Assembly: GCA_964196195.1 (NCBI GenBank)
Contig: CAXMSE010000028.1
Location: 1-61,212 of the forward strand
Direction of reading: 5' to 3'
DNA: 61,212 bases
DNA from: OFTM10 sp964196195
GTDB taxonomy: Bacteria > Actinomycetota > Acidimicrobiia > Acidimicrobiales > Aldehydirespiratoraceae
Position numbers and translations under genes: made by a program. Shown here piece by piece: positions 36,069-44,690 of the stretch. Below the pieces are notes generated by a model. It had not been told where the DNA came from. It saw nothing but the letters and a program-made list of their open reading frames with translations, and did no database searches. Every line of letters starts with the position of its first letter. The stretch's first letter is position 1.

Positions 36069-36857
36069 ATGACAAACTGGCTTGTGGCCACCACCTGGGA
36101 CCCTGCGAAGTATCTGGCATTCGCCGACCATCGACTTCGACCGGCGGTCGAGTTGCTGACGCGGGTGCGGCTCGAGACGGTCGAGTCGATTGTCGATCTC
36201 GGCTGCGGCTCGGGCAATGGCTTGCCGTTCATGAGGGCACGCTGGCCCGATGCCACATACGTGGGGGTCGACAGTTCGTCGGAGATGCTGGCCCGCGCCG
36301 AGTCCGATCACCCGGGCGAACACTGGCTCGAAGCCGACGTCCGCGATTGGCGCCCGGAGCAGGCAGTTTCCCTGATATTCAGCAACGCCACACTTCACTG
36401 GTTGCCAGATCACGCAACCCTGCTGCCTCAGTTGATGGAATCCCTCGGTGCAGGAGGCGTTCTAGCGGTCCAGATGCCGGCCAACTTCGGCGAGCCGACC
36501 CACACCACCATTGCCGAGGTCGCCCGCGACCAGGCCTGGTCGGTGGATCTGGGGCCTGCACTTCAGGGTGTGCCCGTCGATACCCCCAATTGGTATCACG
36601 AGCTGCTGTCTCCCATCTCACAGCGCCTTGATGTCTGGACCACCACCTACACCCAGGAGCTGGAGGGCCCGGACGCAGTGACGGCATGGGTTTCGGGCAG
36701 CGCCATGCGGCCGGTGCTCAACGCTCTACCCGCGGCCGAGGCGGAGGAGTTCACCAGCGAGTACACCAGGCGCGTGAATACGCACTATCCCCGACGTGCC
36801 GACGGTGTGACCCTGCTGCCCTTCACCCGGCTGTTTCTGGTGGCGACGGCGCGGTAA
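36069..36857 (+). CDS. tam: Trans-aconitate 2-methyltransferase
   Basis: A 262-residue SAM methyltransferase that esterifies trans-aconitate, a spontaneous inhibitor by-product of cis-aconitate, relieving aconitase inhibition. Family features are WDPAKYLAFADHRLRPAVEL at the N terminus, SIVDLGCGSGNGLPFMRARWP, DSSSEMLARAE, SLIFSNATLHWLPDH and VLAVQMPANFGEPTHT, which are characteristic of Tam. The ATG at 36069 starts exactly at the family N terminus, so the upstream extension to 36015 is rejected. The last 35 bp overlap the convergent nitrilase gene. Confidence 0.92.
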   Translation: MTNWLVATTWDPAKYLAFADHRLRPAVELLTRVRLETVESIVDLGCGSGNGLPFMRARWPDATYVGVDSSSEMLARAESDHPGEHWLEADVRDWRPEQAVSLIFSNATLHWLPDHATLLPQLMESLGAGGVLAVQMPANFGEPTHTTIAEVARDQAWSVDLGPALQGVPVDTPNWYHELLSPISQRLDVWTTTYTQELEGPDAVTAWVSGSAMRPVLNALPAAEAEEFTSEYTRRVNTHYPRRADGVTLLPFTRLFLVATAR

Positions 36858-37773
36858 CGGAGCGAACGGCCCTCTGTTCGACCTCGTTCACACTCAGCTG
36901 GAAGACATCGGGCCGTGCGTAGTGGCCAACGACGTCGAGGTCGAACTTGCCGCGCACGATGTCGCCGAGGTCGATATCGGCGACAAGGATCGCCTCCCCA
37001 TCCTGGTTCGGCGGCACCAGGAGTTCGCCGTCGGGTGCGACGATGCAGCTGCCTCCGCCTATCAACACGGTGTGGGGGTCTTCGCCGAAACCGGTGTCGT
37101 AGTCATCCGGGTAGTCCGAGCGGACCGTGTACTGGCATGCAGAGATCACGAAGCAGCGCCCTTCGATCGCTATGTGTCGCATCGTGAGCGACCAGCGCTC
37201 GCGGTCGTCCACCGTCGGCGCGCACCACAGTTCGATACCTTTGCCGTAGAGGGCTGTTCGATAGAGCGGTAGGTAATTTTCCCAACAGATGGCAGCACCG
37301 ACCCGACCGACAGAAGTGTCGACCACCGGCATCGTCGAACCGTCTCCGAACCCCCAGATCAGGCGTTCCGCGGCGGTTGGCATGAGCTTGCGATGCTTGC
37401 CGAGGAAAGACCCGTCCTTGCCGTAGAAGACGACGGTGCAGTAGAGCGTGCCGCCCTCACGCTCAATGATCCCGACCACGAGGTTCACCCCGTGGTCGCG
37501 GGCCGCAGCTGCAATCCGCTCAGACTCCTGCCCGGGAAGATCTATCGCAGATTCGTGATAGCGCTTGAACCACTCGCGGCCCTCGGCGGAGCGCATTCCG
37601 ACCACTGCACCGAATCCGTGCCCCTTGGGATATCCCCCTACAAACGCTTCGGGGAAGACGAGCAGTTCCGCGCCCAACCCTGCTCCTTCGGCCACCAGCC
37701 GCTCGAGCTTGTCGACAGTTGAAGGGGTGTCGAATATCAGCGAGCCCGTCTGAACTGCACCTACCAGAGTCAT
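36823..37773 (-). CDS. Nitrilase-family carbon-nitrogen hydrolase
   Basis: A 316-residue nitrilase-superfamily enzyme with the Glu-Lys-Cys triad visible in LLVFPEAFVGGYP (Glu), KHRKLMPTAAERLIWGFGDG (Lys) and GAAICWENYLPLYRTALY (Cys). The long GGYPKG segment and RLIWGFGDGS are typical of branch 1 true nitrilases, which convert nitriles directly to acids and ammonia. The ATG at 37773 abuts the TAG of the upstream CoA ligase, so an acid released from a nitrile could be passed to CoA activation. The 3' end overlaps tam on the other strand. Substrate not predictable; aliphatic or aryl nitriles are both possible. Confidence 0.9.
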   Translation of the reverse strand: MTLVGAVQTGSLIFDTPSTVDKLERLVAEGAGLGAELLVFPEAFVGGYPKGHGFGAVVGMRSAEGREWFKRYHESAIDLPGQESERIAAAARDHGVNLVVGIIEREGGTLYCTVVFYGKDGSFLGKHRKLMPTAAERLIWGFGDGSTMPVVDTSVGRVGAAICWENYLPLYRTALYGKGIELWCAPTVDDRERWSLTMRHIAIEGRCFVISACQYTVRSDYPDDYDTGFGEDPHTVLIGGGSCIVAPDGELLVPPNQDGEAILVADIDLGDIVRGKFDLDVVGHYARPDVFQLSVNEVEQRAVRSVTAPSPPETAG

Positions 37774-39387
37774 CTACTTCCTCTCGTCGAACTCCGCCGG
37801 CCCGGTGACGGGCGAAAGACGGTCTCGTAGTTCGTTCTTGGCAACTTTGGCGAGCGTCGAGCGGGGCAACACATCCACCACATGGACTGCCCTGACGACC
37901 TTGAAGTCGGCCAGGTTCTCTTTACAAAACCCAATTATCTGGGCCTCGAGGTCGTCTCCGGCACCGGCTTTGGGGATGACGAATGCAACCGGCACCTCAT
38001 CAAGCATGTAGTGCTTCTGGCCGACGACGGCGCACTCCTCCACGAGGCCCGTGAGCATGACGACACTCTCGACCTCGGAGGCCGCCACGTTCTCGCCTCC
38101 TGTCTTCAGCATGTCCTTGTCGCGGTCGCTGAAGAAGAGAAAGCCGTCGTCGTCGACGCGAATGATGTCGCCGGTGTCGAACCACCCGTCCGCGTCGAAC
38201 GCGGTCTCGTTGGCCTCGGGATTGTTGTAGTACTCCTTGAACAAGGAAACGCCGCGTATGCCTCGTATGAAGAGGCGACCACGTTCGCCTGGTGCAGCCA
38301 GAGCTCCATCGCCAGTCCGAACCTGAATCTCGTACTCTGATGCGGCTCTGCCTATGGAGAAGTCTGGGCCGGGGTGGTCGTAGTCGGAGACGATCCCATG
38401 GGTGAGTGTCTCGGTCATGCCCCACCACCCGAGCGTCGTCACGCCGAAGTGTTCACTCACAGTCTCGAGATGCACCGCAGTGCCCCAGAATCGGTAGTCG
38501 TGTTCGGGTATGGGCAGACCCATCAACGCCTTGAACGAGAAGGGGATGGTGGACAGCCACGTGGTGCGATGTTTCATCGACACGTCCCAGAAGCGTGATG
38601 CCGAGAACTTCGGCTGCATCACGAACGTGCCCCCCGACCACAGGGTGGCAAGCATCGAATACCCCTGGGCGTTGGTGTGGAACATCGGCAGGAAAACCAG
38701 ACAGATATCTTCGCGGCGGAGTCGCATGTGCGCTGCTGAGATCGATCCCGCCCAGAGGCCATTGGCGTGGGTCCAGAGAACAGCCTTGGGGCGCGACGTT
38801 GTTCCCGAGGTGAATTGCACACTGAGATTGGCGAAAGGGTCTGCGGGCCGCGATTCCCAGCCTTGGGGGTCGGACTCCAGATCGGAGAACTCGATCGTGG
38901 TGATGCCGGCTGGTGTGTCTGCGGCGCGGCCGACATCGTTGTCTGTGACCGCGATGAATCTCAGATCAGGGCAGGACTCGTAGATCATCTCTGCATAGGC
39001 CGGCTGGGTGATGGCACATACCGCCTGGGTGTGTTCGGCGAAGTAGGTCATGTCGCGGCCCACGGATCTCGTGTTGGTAGATACCGCCACTGCTCCCAAC
39101 TCCGCACACGCGAACCAGCTGATGACAAACTCCGGAGAGTTGTCGAGGTGGAGCAGTACGAAGTCGCCGCCCTCTACGCCTCGTTCGATCAAGCCCGTGG
39201 CCACCGCTCTCGCCTGGGTCTGAAGCTGTGAGTAGCTCCACGTGGCCGACTCACCCACGAATGGTTCCCAGATCATGAACGGTTTGTCTGGGCTTCGCCT
39301 GACCCATTGGTCGACCAGCCAGGGGAGATCCATGCCGAGCATTACCTGGCGACGTGACAGGTCGATGGCGTCTGTCAACTGCGCCAC
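37774..39387 (-). CDS. Acyl-CoA ligase (AMP-forming, crotonobetaine/carnitine- or long-chain-type)
   Basis: A 537-residue ANL-superfamily enzyme that activates a carboxylic acid via an acyl-adenylate. The P-loop is VQFTSGTTSRPKAVLWTHAN, the adenine motif LGWWGMTETLTHG, then GWFDTGDIIRVDDDGFLFFSDRDKDMLKTGGENVAA, and the catalytic Lys is in LPRSTLAKVAKNELR. The arrangement thioesterase - ligase - nitrilase on one strand suggests a small catabolic operon. The start at 39387 lies 10 bp after the thioesterase stop. Substrate unknown. Confidence 0.92.
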   Translation of the reverse strand: MAQLTDAIDLSRRQVMLGMDLPWLVDQWVRRSPDKPFMIWEPFVGESATWSYSQLQTQARAVATGLIERGVEGGDFVLLHLDNSPEFVISWFACAELGAVAVSTNTRSVGRDMTYFAEHTQAVCAITQPAYAEMIYESCPDLRFIAVTDNDVGRAADTPAGITTIEFSDLESDPQGWESRPADPFANLSVQFTSGTTSRPKAVLWTHANGLWAGSISAAHMRLRREDICLVFLPMFHTNAQGYSMLATLWSGGTFVMQPKFSASRFWDVSMKHRTTWLSTIPFSFKALMGLPIPEHDYRFWGTAVHLETVSEHFGVTTLGWWGMTETLTHGIVSDYDHPGPDFSIGRAASEYEIQVRTGDGALAAPGERGRLFIRGIRGVSLFKEYYNNPEANETAFDADGWFDTGDIIRVDDDGFLFFSDRDKDMLKTGGENVAASEVESVVMLTGLVEECAVVGQKHYMLDEVPVAFVIPKAGAGDDLEAQIIGFCKENLADFKVVRAVHVVDVLPRSTLAKVAKNELRDRLSPVTGPAEFDERK

Positions 39388-39397
39388 GGAACTCTGA

Positions 39398-39850
39398 TCA
39401 TTGCTTGATTTCTGAGTCGACCAACGCCATGAGGGTGCCGGTCATCACTGCGATCGGTTCTCCCCCATCGGCTGAGGTCGCGGTGGCTCGACACACCGTC
39501 AACGTGCGTCCCGGCTTGACGACAACCGCGCTTGCTCGATAGCGCTGCGCCTTCGCCGGTCTGAGCAGGTTGACCTTGTATTCCACTGTGAGCACCGCCG
39601 CATTCTCAGCCATCAGCGAGAACGCAGCGTAGCCACAGGCCGAGTCGAGCGCGGCGGAGATCACCCCGGCATGGGTGAAGCCGTGCTGCTGGGTGAACTG
39701 GTCCTGGTGATCGAACTCGAGGTCGATCCAACCCGGCCCGAGGGAGGAAATCGTGATACCGAGCGTGTGCATCGCTGCTTGAGCATCGAAGCTGGCGCGT
39801 GTTCGGTCGTCATAATTGGGATCAAGAGGAGTGAACGTCGGCCGGTCCAT
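39398..39850 (-). CDS. PaaI-family hot-dog thioesterase
   Basis: A 150-residue acyl-CoA thioesterase of the PaaI/4HBT type. The hot-dog core is HTLGITISSLGPGWIDLEF, then QHGFTHAGVISAALDSACGYAAF, which contains the HGG-like helix with catalytic Asp, and LTVEYKVNLLRPAKAQRYRA. It would hydrolyse aryl- or acyl-CoA esters to free CoA. The ATG at 39850 begins MDRPTFTPLD; a longer start at 39868 runs into the promoter of the divergent tetR. The shared 60-bp region holds the TetR operator, so this operon is probably also repressed by TetR. Confidence 0.9.
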   Translation of the reverse strand: MDRPTFTPLDPNYDDRTRASFDAQAAMHTLGITISSLGPGWIDLEFDHQDQFTQQHGFTHAGVISAALDSACGYAAFSLMAENAAVLTVEYKVNLLRPAKAQRYRASAVVVKPGRTLTVCRATATSADGGEPIAVMTGTLMALVDSEIKQ

Positions 39851-39875
39851 CGTTGGAGCATCCCACAAGTATTGG

Positions 39876-39904
39876 TTGACTGACTCAGTCAGTTATTCTA
39901 TGAT
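39876..39904 (+). promoter_or_regulatory. Strong sigma70-type promoter of tetR, leaderless
   Basis: TTGACT (39876-39881) and TATGAT (39899-39904) are separated by the optimal 17 bp. The tetR ATG at 39911 lies at the expected transcription start, and no ribosome-binding site could fit, so the mRNA should be leaderless. Confidence 0.65.
39879..39893 (+). promoter_or_regulatory. TetR operator ACTGAC-TCA-GTCAGT
   Basis: A perfect 6+3+6 inverted repeat sits inside the promoter spacer and between two divergent genes. It resembles the TGACTGA/TCAGTCA operators often seen at TetR-type fatty-acid or CoA-metabolism regulators. Binding would block tetR and probably the thioesterase-ligase-nitrilase operon. 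Confidence 0.6.
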
Positions 39905-39910
39905 CACCGA

Positions 39911-40606
39911 ATGGCCAGAATCACGCCGCCCGACCGCCTCGAGAAACTGCTTGCTGTTGCCGCCGCGGCATTCGTCGAGCACGGCTTCCAACGCACCCAG
40001 ATGGACGACATCGCCCTCGCAATGGGGGTGGCGAAGGGCACCGTGTACCGATCCGTCCACTCCAAGGAGTCCCTGCTGGCCGCTGTTCTCGAGTACGCCG
40101 ACACTCCGGATGCCCTTCCCATCCGAGGAACGACCGAGACGTTCGACCTCGGACGGGCCTCCACAGGGCTGCGTGAAGGCCTGGCTCGCTCCGTCGCCCG
40201 GCTCGAGTTGGCGGCTGCAGTGGCTCGCGACGAGTCAACCCCCGACCGGCCAATCGGTGCTGAGATCGAACGCCTCGCCCTCGATCTCTTCGAGATGATG
40301 GCAAGACACCGCATTCGCATAATGGTTCTGAATCGATGCGCCGCGGAGCTCCCTGCGCTGGCCAGCGAATGGCACAGGTCGGGTCGCTACGCGATCGTCG
40401 ACCTGTGGGTGGAGTACCTCTCGAAGCACTCCGAGCACGTCGGGTCTACTGTCGACCTGGAGATTCTTGCCCGCACGATCGTGGAGCTCACGACGCTGTG
40501 GGCGGTGAAGATGCCTTGGGACCCCACACCCCGGCCTTACGGAGGCGAGACGGCACACATGTGTGCGGAAATGGTTCGAGATCTCGTGACCGGAACGAAG
40601 TCATGA
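39911..40606 (+). CDS. TetR-family transcriptional regulator
   Basis: A 231-residue repressor. Its N-terminal DNA-binding domain is clear: RLEKLLAVAAAAFVEHGFQRTQMDDIALAMGVAKGTVYRSV, with the recognition helix at about residues 39-47. The remainder is the helical ligand-binding and dimerisation domain, with no recognisable ligand signature. It is divergent from the thioesterase-ligase-nitrilase operon, whose CoA-ester product or substrate may be the inducer. Its TGA overlaps the next methyltransferase ATG (ATGA), so that enzyme is cotranscribed. A leaderless start is assigned from the promoter position. Confidence 0.9.
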   Translation: MARITPPDRLEKLLAVAAAAFVEHGFQRTQMDDIALAMGVAKGTVYRSVHSKESLLAAVLEYADTPDALPIRGTTETFDLGRASTGLREGLARSVARLELAAAVARDESTPDRPIGAEIERLALDLFEMMARHRIRIMVLNRCAAELPALASEWHRSGRYAIVDLWVEYLSKHSEHVGSTVDLEILARTIVELTTLWAVKMPWDPTPRPYGGETAHMCAEMVRDLVTGTKS

Positions 40607-41271
40607 CCGCCGCTGAAGATTCACAGGGCAAAAGACCCGGCATCGTTGGGCGAGTCCGGTCCCGACAGGCAGGAAACCCCTCCGGCGTGCTTGGCCGGAT
40701 CATCGGGCGATTGATGGTGAAAGACACCGGGGCGGCCAACGACCGCTGTCTCGACCTCCTTGACCTCACCGAGCCCTGCGTGGTTCTCGAGATCGGATTC
40801 GGGCAAGGGCGCACGGCGTCAAAGCTCATCGAGCAAGGCCACCGTGTCATCGGTGTGGAGGTATCGGACACGATGGTCAGGCAGGCCACCGCTCGGAACC
40901 GCCAGGCCTGCCGCGATGGCCGCGGCGAGCTGCTGCGCGGCGACGGGAAGACAATCCCGTTCGCGGACGACTCCGCCGACATGGCCTTTACGGCCCACAC
41001 CATCTACTTCATGCCGGAACCCCAGACCACCCTGATCGAAACAGCTCGCGTTCTTCGACCCGGGGGGCGCCTTGTGATCGCCTGTCGGGTCGGCGACGAC
41101 GAGATGCCGGAATGGATGGACCCCGACGTCTACCGGATCCCGACGATCGAAGAGATCACGACGATGCTCGGCGGCGCCGGTTTCGAGCACGTATCTCACA
41201 CACCCGGCGAACACGCGATGCACCAGACCAACTGGTTCACCGCCGCCCTGCCCCCACCCACTCCCGGCTGA
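40603..41271 (+). CDS. Class I SAM-dependent methyltransferase
   Basis: A 222-residue methyltransferase with GRIIGRLMVKDTGAANDRCL at the N terminus, motif I VLEIGFGQGRTASKLIEQGH, acidic motif VIGVEVSDTMVRQA, and ADMAFTAHTIYFMPEPQTTL then TARVLRPGGRLVIACR. The pattern resembles small-molecule or arsenite-like methyltransferases of actinobacteria, but no substrate signature is evident. The start is fixed by the ATGA overlap with tetR; the longer open frame upstream only runs through tetR. Coupled to a repressor, it may be part of the same regulon. Confidence 0.87.
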   Translation: MTAAEDSQGKRPGIVGRVRSRQAGNPSGVLGRIIGRLMVKDTGAANDRCLDLLDLTEPCVVLEIGFGQGRTASKLIEQGHRVIGVEVSDTMVRQATARNRQACRDGRGELLRGDGKTIPFADDSADMAFTAHTIYFMPEPQTTLIETARVLRPGGRLVIACRVGDDEMPEWMDPDVYRIPTIEEITTMLGGAGFEHVSHTPGEHAMHQTNWFTAALPPPTPG

Positions 41272-41354
41272 ACGGCGGACGGGCACACCGGCTGGATATG
41301 GTCCCGGGCTCCAGAGCCACTTAGCATCGCGGACCGAGCAGGGATGAGGTGCCC

Positions 41355-43187
41355 GTGACCAAGCCACCGTTCATTGATCTGGCTTTTGCGCCGGCTGAGG
41401 TTGAGACCAGATCATCCGGGGACGGAGCGCTGATCCTTTCTTCACCAATGGCGCTTGCCCGACCAGCCGACGACGTGGGGTCGATGCTGAGGTTGTGGGC
41501 GACCGCTACCCCGGACCAGCCCTTCCTCGCCGAGCGCGCCGGTGACGGAACCTGGAGCACGATGAGCTACGCCCAGACCCTCGATGCCGTGCGATCGCTC
41601 GGGCAGGCCCTGCTCGACAGGGGTGCCGATTCCGAGCACCCGGTCATGTTGCTCTCCGGCAATTCCATCGACAGCGCCATACTCCAGCTTGCGACGATGG
41701 AGGTGGGTGTTCCCGCGGCGCCGATCTCACCGGCCTACTCACTGATGTCGCAAGACTTCGCCAAGCTCCGCCACATCCACGAGTTGCTCACTCCCGGCCT
41801 CGTCTACGCCGCCGATGGGGCGGGATTCGATCGAGCACTCGACGCGCTCGATGCAAGACGGGCCCTCGTGAGCGTCAATCCCAGAGATCGCGATGAGCCC
41901 CTGGGTGAGCTACTCGCCACATCGCCGGGCCGAGAATTGGAGATCGCCGCCGCGTCGGTCGGTCCCGACACCATCGCAAAGGTCCTGTTCACGTCCGGCT
42001 CGACGGGATTGCCCAAGGGGGTCAAGAACACCCAGAGAATGCTGTGCTCCAACCAGCAAGCGATCGCCCAGCTCTGGCCCTTCCTGGGTGAGCGGCCGCC
42101 GGTGATCGTCGACTGGTTGCCCTGGAGCCACACGTTCGGAGGCAACCACAATTTCAACATGGTGCTCTTCAACGGAGGAACCCTCTACATCGATGGGGGA
42201 AAGCCAGCGCCCGGTCTCTTTGACGCTACGGTCGAGAATCTCCGCGACGTACCAGCCACCATGTACTTCAACGTCCCGGCCGGCTACGCCCAACTCGTTC
42301 CCCACCTAAGGAACGATGCCGAACTCCGCGAGGTGTTCTTTCGCAATCTGGACGTGCTCTTCTATGCGGCAGCTGCCCTCCCCCAGAACCTCTGGGAGCA
42401 GCTCGAGGAACTCTCGATCTCAGCCCGAGGGGCGCGGGTGCGGATGCTCTCGGCATGGGGCTCCACCGAGACTGCACCGATGGCCACCGCCGTGCACTTC
42501 ACCATTGAGCGGGCTGGTGTGATCGGTCTCCCCGCGCCAGGTACCAAACTCAAGTTGGCCCCCGTGGGCACCAAGTTGGAACTAAGGGTAAAGGGGCCGA
42601 ACGTGACCCCCGGCTATTGGCGTCAGCCCGAACTGACCTCGGCTGCCTTCGACCCGGATGGCTACTTCATGATGGGAGACGCTGGTCGACTGGCTGACGA
42701 CGACGACCCAGCACGCGGGATTGTCTTCGATGGCAGGATCGCGGAAAACTTCAAGCTCACGTCGGGCACTTGGGTCCATGCCGGAGAGCTTCGGGTGGCA
42801 ATTGTCGGCGCTTGTGCGCCTCTCATTCAGGATGCGGTGCTCACCGGCCATGATCGAGAGGAGGTCGGGCTCCTGGTGTTTCCCAACGTCGCCGCTCTTC
42901 GCGAAATCGTGCCCGCCGCGCCCGACGATGCGCCACTGGAGGAGCTCATCAGCTGGCCCTTGGTGCATCAAGCTTTCATGGCCGGCCTCAAGGCCCACAA
43001 CGAACAGAACTCCGCGGGCAGCAGGCGAATCGCCCGCGCCTTGCTGATGACACAGCCTCCGAGCATCGACGCCAATGAGATCACCGACAAGGGCTACCTC
43101 AATCAGAGAGCGGTGCTCGACGCTCGCGCCGATCTCGTAGATCGCCTCTACGAGGGTGATGGGGCGGACATCGTGATCATCAGTTAG
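41355..43187 (+). CDS. Feruloyl-CoA synthase-like acyl-CoA ligase
   Basis: A 610-residue ANL-family ligase closest in pattern to feruloyl-CoA synthases. It has AKVLFTSGSTGLPKGVKNTQRM, WLPWSHTFGGNHNFNMVLFNGG, LSAWGSTETAPMATAVHF, VTPGYWRQPELTSAAFDPDG and FDGRIAENFKLTSGTWVHAG, where fatty-acid ligases would read GRxKxx. It would activate hydroxycinnamates such as ferulate or another aryl acid. The GTG at 41355 is favoured because GAGG lies 5 nt upstream; a GTG two codons earlier is possible. It stands alone, 83 bp after the methyltransferase. Confidence 0.88.
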   Translation: MTKPPFIDLAFAPAEVETRSSGDGALILSSPMALARPADDVGSMLRLWATATPDQPFLAERAGDGTWSTMSYAQTLDAVRSLGQALLDRGADSEHPVMLLSGNSIDSAILQLATMEVGVPAAPISPAYSLMSQDFAKLRHIHELLTPGLVYAADGAGFDRALDALDARRALVSVNPRDRDEPLGELLATSPGRELEIAAASVGPDTIAKVLFTSGSTGLPKGVKNTQRMLCSNQQAIAQLWPFLGERPPVIVDWLPWSHTFGGNHNFNMVLFNGGTLYIDGGKPAPGLFDATVENLRDVPATMYFNVPAGYAQLVPHLRNDAELREVFFRNLDVLFYAAAALPQNLWEQLEELSISARGARVRMLSAWGSTETAPMATAVHFTIERAGVIGLPAPGTKLKLAPVGTKLELRVKGPNVTPGYWRQPELTSAAFDPDGYFMMGDAGRLADDDDPARGIVFDGRIAENFKLTSGTWVHAGELRVAIVGACAPLIQDAVLTGHDREEVGLLVFPNVAALREIVPAAPDDAPLEELISWPLVHQAFMAGLKAHNEQNSAGSRRIARALLMTQPPSIDANEITDKGYLNQRAVLDARADLVDRLYEGDGADIVIIS

Positions 43188-43384
43188 TCGCGCCGCTGCT
43201 GACGAGGTGGGCGACCCGGTCGGCGAAGTCGGCATCGGTGCCTTCCGGCAGTTCGCCCCGATCGATCGCCCTCCGAGGAGATGATGGAGACAACCGACCG
43301 CCCCAACGCCTGAAGGTCCCAAAGGAAGGTGCCGGCATCGGGGATGGGCACGGTGTCTTCGGATTGCAGGCTCACCGCACCGGT

Positions 43385-43409
43385 GAGCCGAGCCGTTCCG
43401 GCTCGGCTC
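43385..43409. terminator. Strong hairpin between convergent genes
   Basis: GAGCCGAGCC and GGCTCGGCTC form a perfect 10-bp stem with loop GTTCC. It lies 197 bp after the feruloyl-CoA-synthase-like gene and 69 bp after the quinone-oxidoreductase gene, so it could terminate both. There is no T tract. The rest of 43188-43478 holds no convincing gene; short minus-strand fragments there (for example GTFLWDLQALGRSVV) may be a decayed reading frame. Confidence 0.45.
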
Positions 43410-43478
43410 CTGTCGAAGTACCGGGCTGGATTCGCCTAGCGGGCGGCGGTCTCGCCGACGTGGGCACCGCCGATCAGG

Positions 43479-44453
43479 TCAATGCGCCTCTGGAACGAGC
43501 TCGATCACCACGTTGCCGATCTTCTGACCGGACTCGACATACACATACGCCTCAATGATCTGCTCCAAGCGGTATCGCCTGTCGATGACGGGTCGAAAAT
43601 CTCCCGACTCGATCAGGCCCCTGAGGTACATCATCATCTCCTGGTCGTGCTGCGGGATCGAGAACATCACCTTCTTGCGGCGAAACAGTGGAGTGACCAG
43701 GGCGAGAACCGGATTCTGGGACAGGGGGCCCAACTCCGACGAGAAGTAGACGCCGCGCGGTTTCAGGAGGCGTTTGCATCGGCCGAACGTGCTCTTCCCT
43801 ACCGCATCGAAGACGACGTCGTAGCGTTCATCGTCCTCGGTGAAGTCACTGGTGGTGTAGTCGATGATTCTGTGGGCGCCGAGGCCCCTCACCAGTTCCA
43901 TGCTCTCGGTGGCGCACACTGCGGTCACCGATGCCCCCAGGCTATTCGCCAGCTGCACGACGGCCGAACCGATCGCTCCGGTCGCACCGTTGACGAGCAC
44001 GCGCCGGCCACTCCCGAGCTCGACTTTCCTGATCCAGCCCAGGGCGTAGTGGGAACCCTCGGTCGCAGCCGCGATTTCGTCGAACGAGCAGTCCAACGGC
44101 ATCGTCGCCACCGAACTGTCCTCGGGAACGCTCATGAACTCGGCGTGGGCGCCGAATGGCCCCTCGCTGTAGCCGAACACCCTGTCGCCCACCACGAACG
44201 ACGCCACATCGGGCCCGATCGCCTTGACCTCGCCCGCGAATTCGTTTCCCAGGATGGTCATTTTCGGTTTGGTGAATCCCGTCACCAATCTCGCAAAGAA
44301 GGGCACACCCGCTCGAGTCGCGCAGTCGGTGCGATTAACGGTGGTCGCGTGAACCTTGATGAGCAGGTGATTGTCCTCGGCGGTCGGCTTCTTCACCTCT
44401 GCGAGCTGAACGACGGCCGGCGGGCCGTATCTGGTGTGAACCGCTGCTATCAC
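43479..44453 (-). CDS. Zinc-independent MDR-family quinone oxidoreductase / alcohol dehydrogenase-like
   Basis: A 324-residue medium-chain reductase. It has AAVHTRYGPPAVVQLAEV at the N terminus, LLIKVHATTVNRTDCATRAG, ILGNEFAGEVKAIGPDV, GDRVFGYSEGPFGAHAEF, the NADPH Rossmann site VLVNGATGAIGSAVVQLANS, and ends with QKIGNVVIELVPEAH. There is no catalytic or structural zinc set, so it is of the quinone-oxidoreductase type that reduces enones or quinones with NADPH. A GTG at 44453 is chosen to match the family N terminus; longer starts to 44603 are possible and no ribosome-binding site is clear. Confidence 0.88.
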   Translation of the reverse strand: MIAAVHTRYGPPAVVQLAEVKKPTAEDNHLLIKVHATTVNRTDCATRAGVPFFARLVTGFTKPKMTILGNEFAGEVKAIGPDVASFVVGDRVFGYSEGPFGAHAEFMSVPEDSSVATMPLDCSFDEIAAATEGSHYALGWIRKVELGSGRRVLVNGATGAIGSAVVQLANSLGASVTAVCATESMELVRGLGAHRIIDYTTSDFTEDDERYDVVFDAVGKSTFGRCKRLLKPRGVYFSSELGPLSQNPVLALVTPLFRRKKVMFSIPQHDQEMMMYLRGLIESGDFRPVIDRRYRLEQIIEAYVYVESGQKIGNVVIELVPEAH

Positions 44454-44639
44454 GGAGCAAGCATGTGACAGCGCTGTGCCGGAACCCGCAAGCGGGGAGT
44501 GCGGCGGCCGGACAGCGATTTCCTCCGAGATCACCGTGTTCACCGTAGACAGCCATGCACGACGATCCGGCATAAACGCCATGTTCGCCCAAGCCGCTGT
44601 CACCTACCCACAGGCATAGGACGACGATGGGTCGTCAAC

Positions 44640-44665
44640 GGCGACCTCGCGAGACGTAGGTCGCC
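44640..44665 (-). terminator. Terminator-like hairpin after the MBL-fold gene
   Basis: GGCGACCT and AGGTCGCC form an 8-bp stem around a 10-nt loop, 25 bp past the MBL-fold stop. A second smaller hairpin, GACGAC/GTCGTC, lies at 44620-44636. No T tract follows. Confidence 0.4.
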
Positions 44666-44690
44666 CGTGACACGTCGCTAAGCCCCAGAA

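Noticed and set aside
43188..43478. A small minus-strand gene between the feruloyl-CoA-synthase-like and quinone-oxidoreductase genes
   Set aside because: Fragments in two frames look protein-like but no single frame has a start, ribosome-binding site and recognisable domain; at most a decayed remnant.
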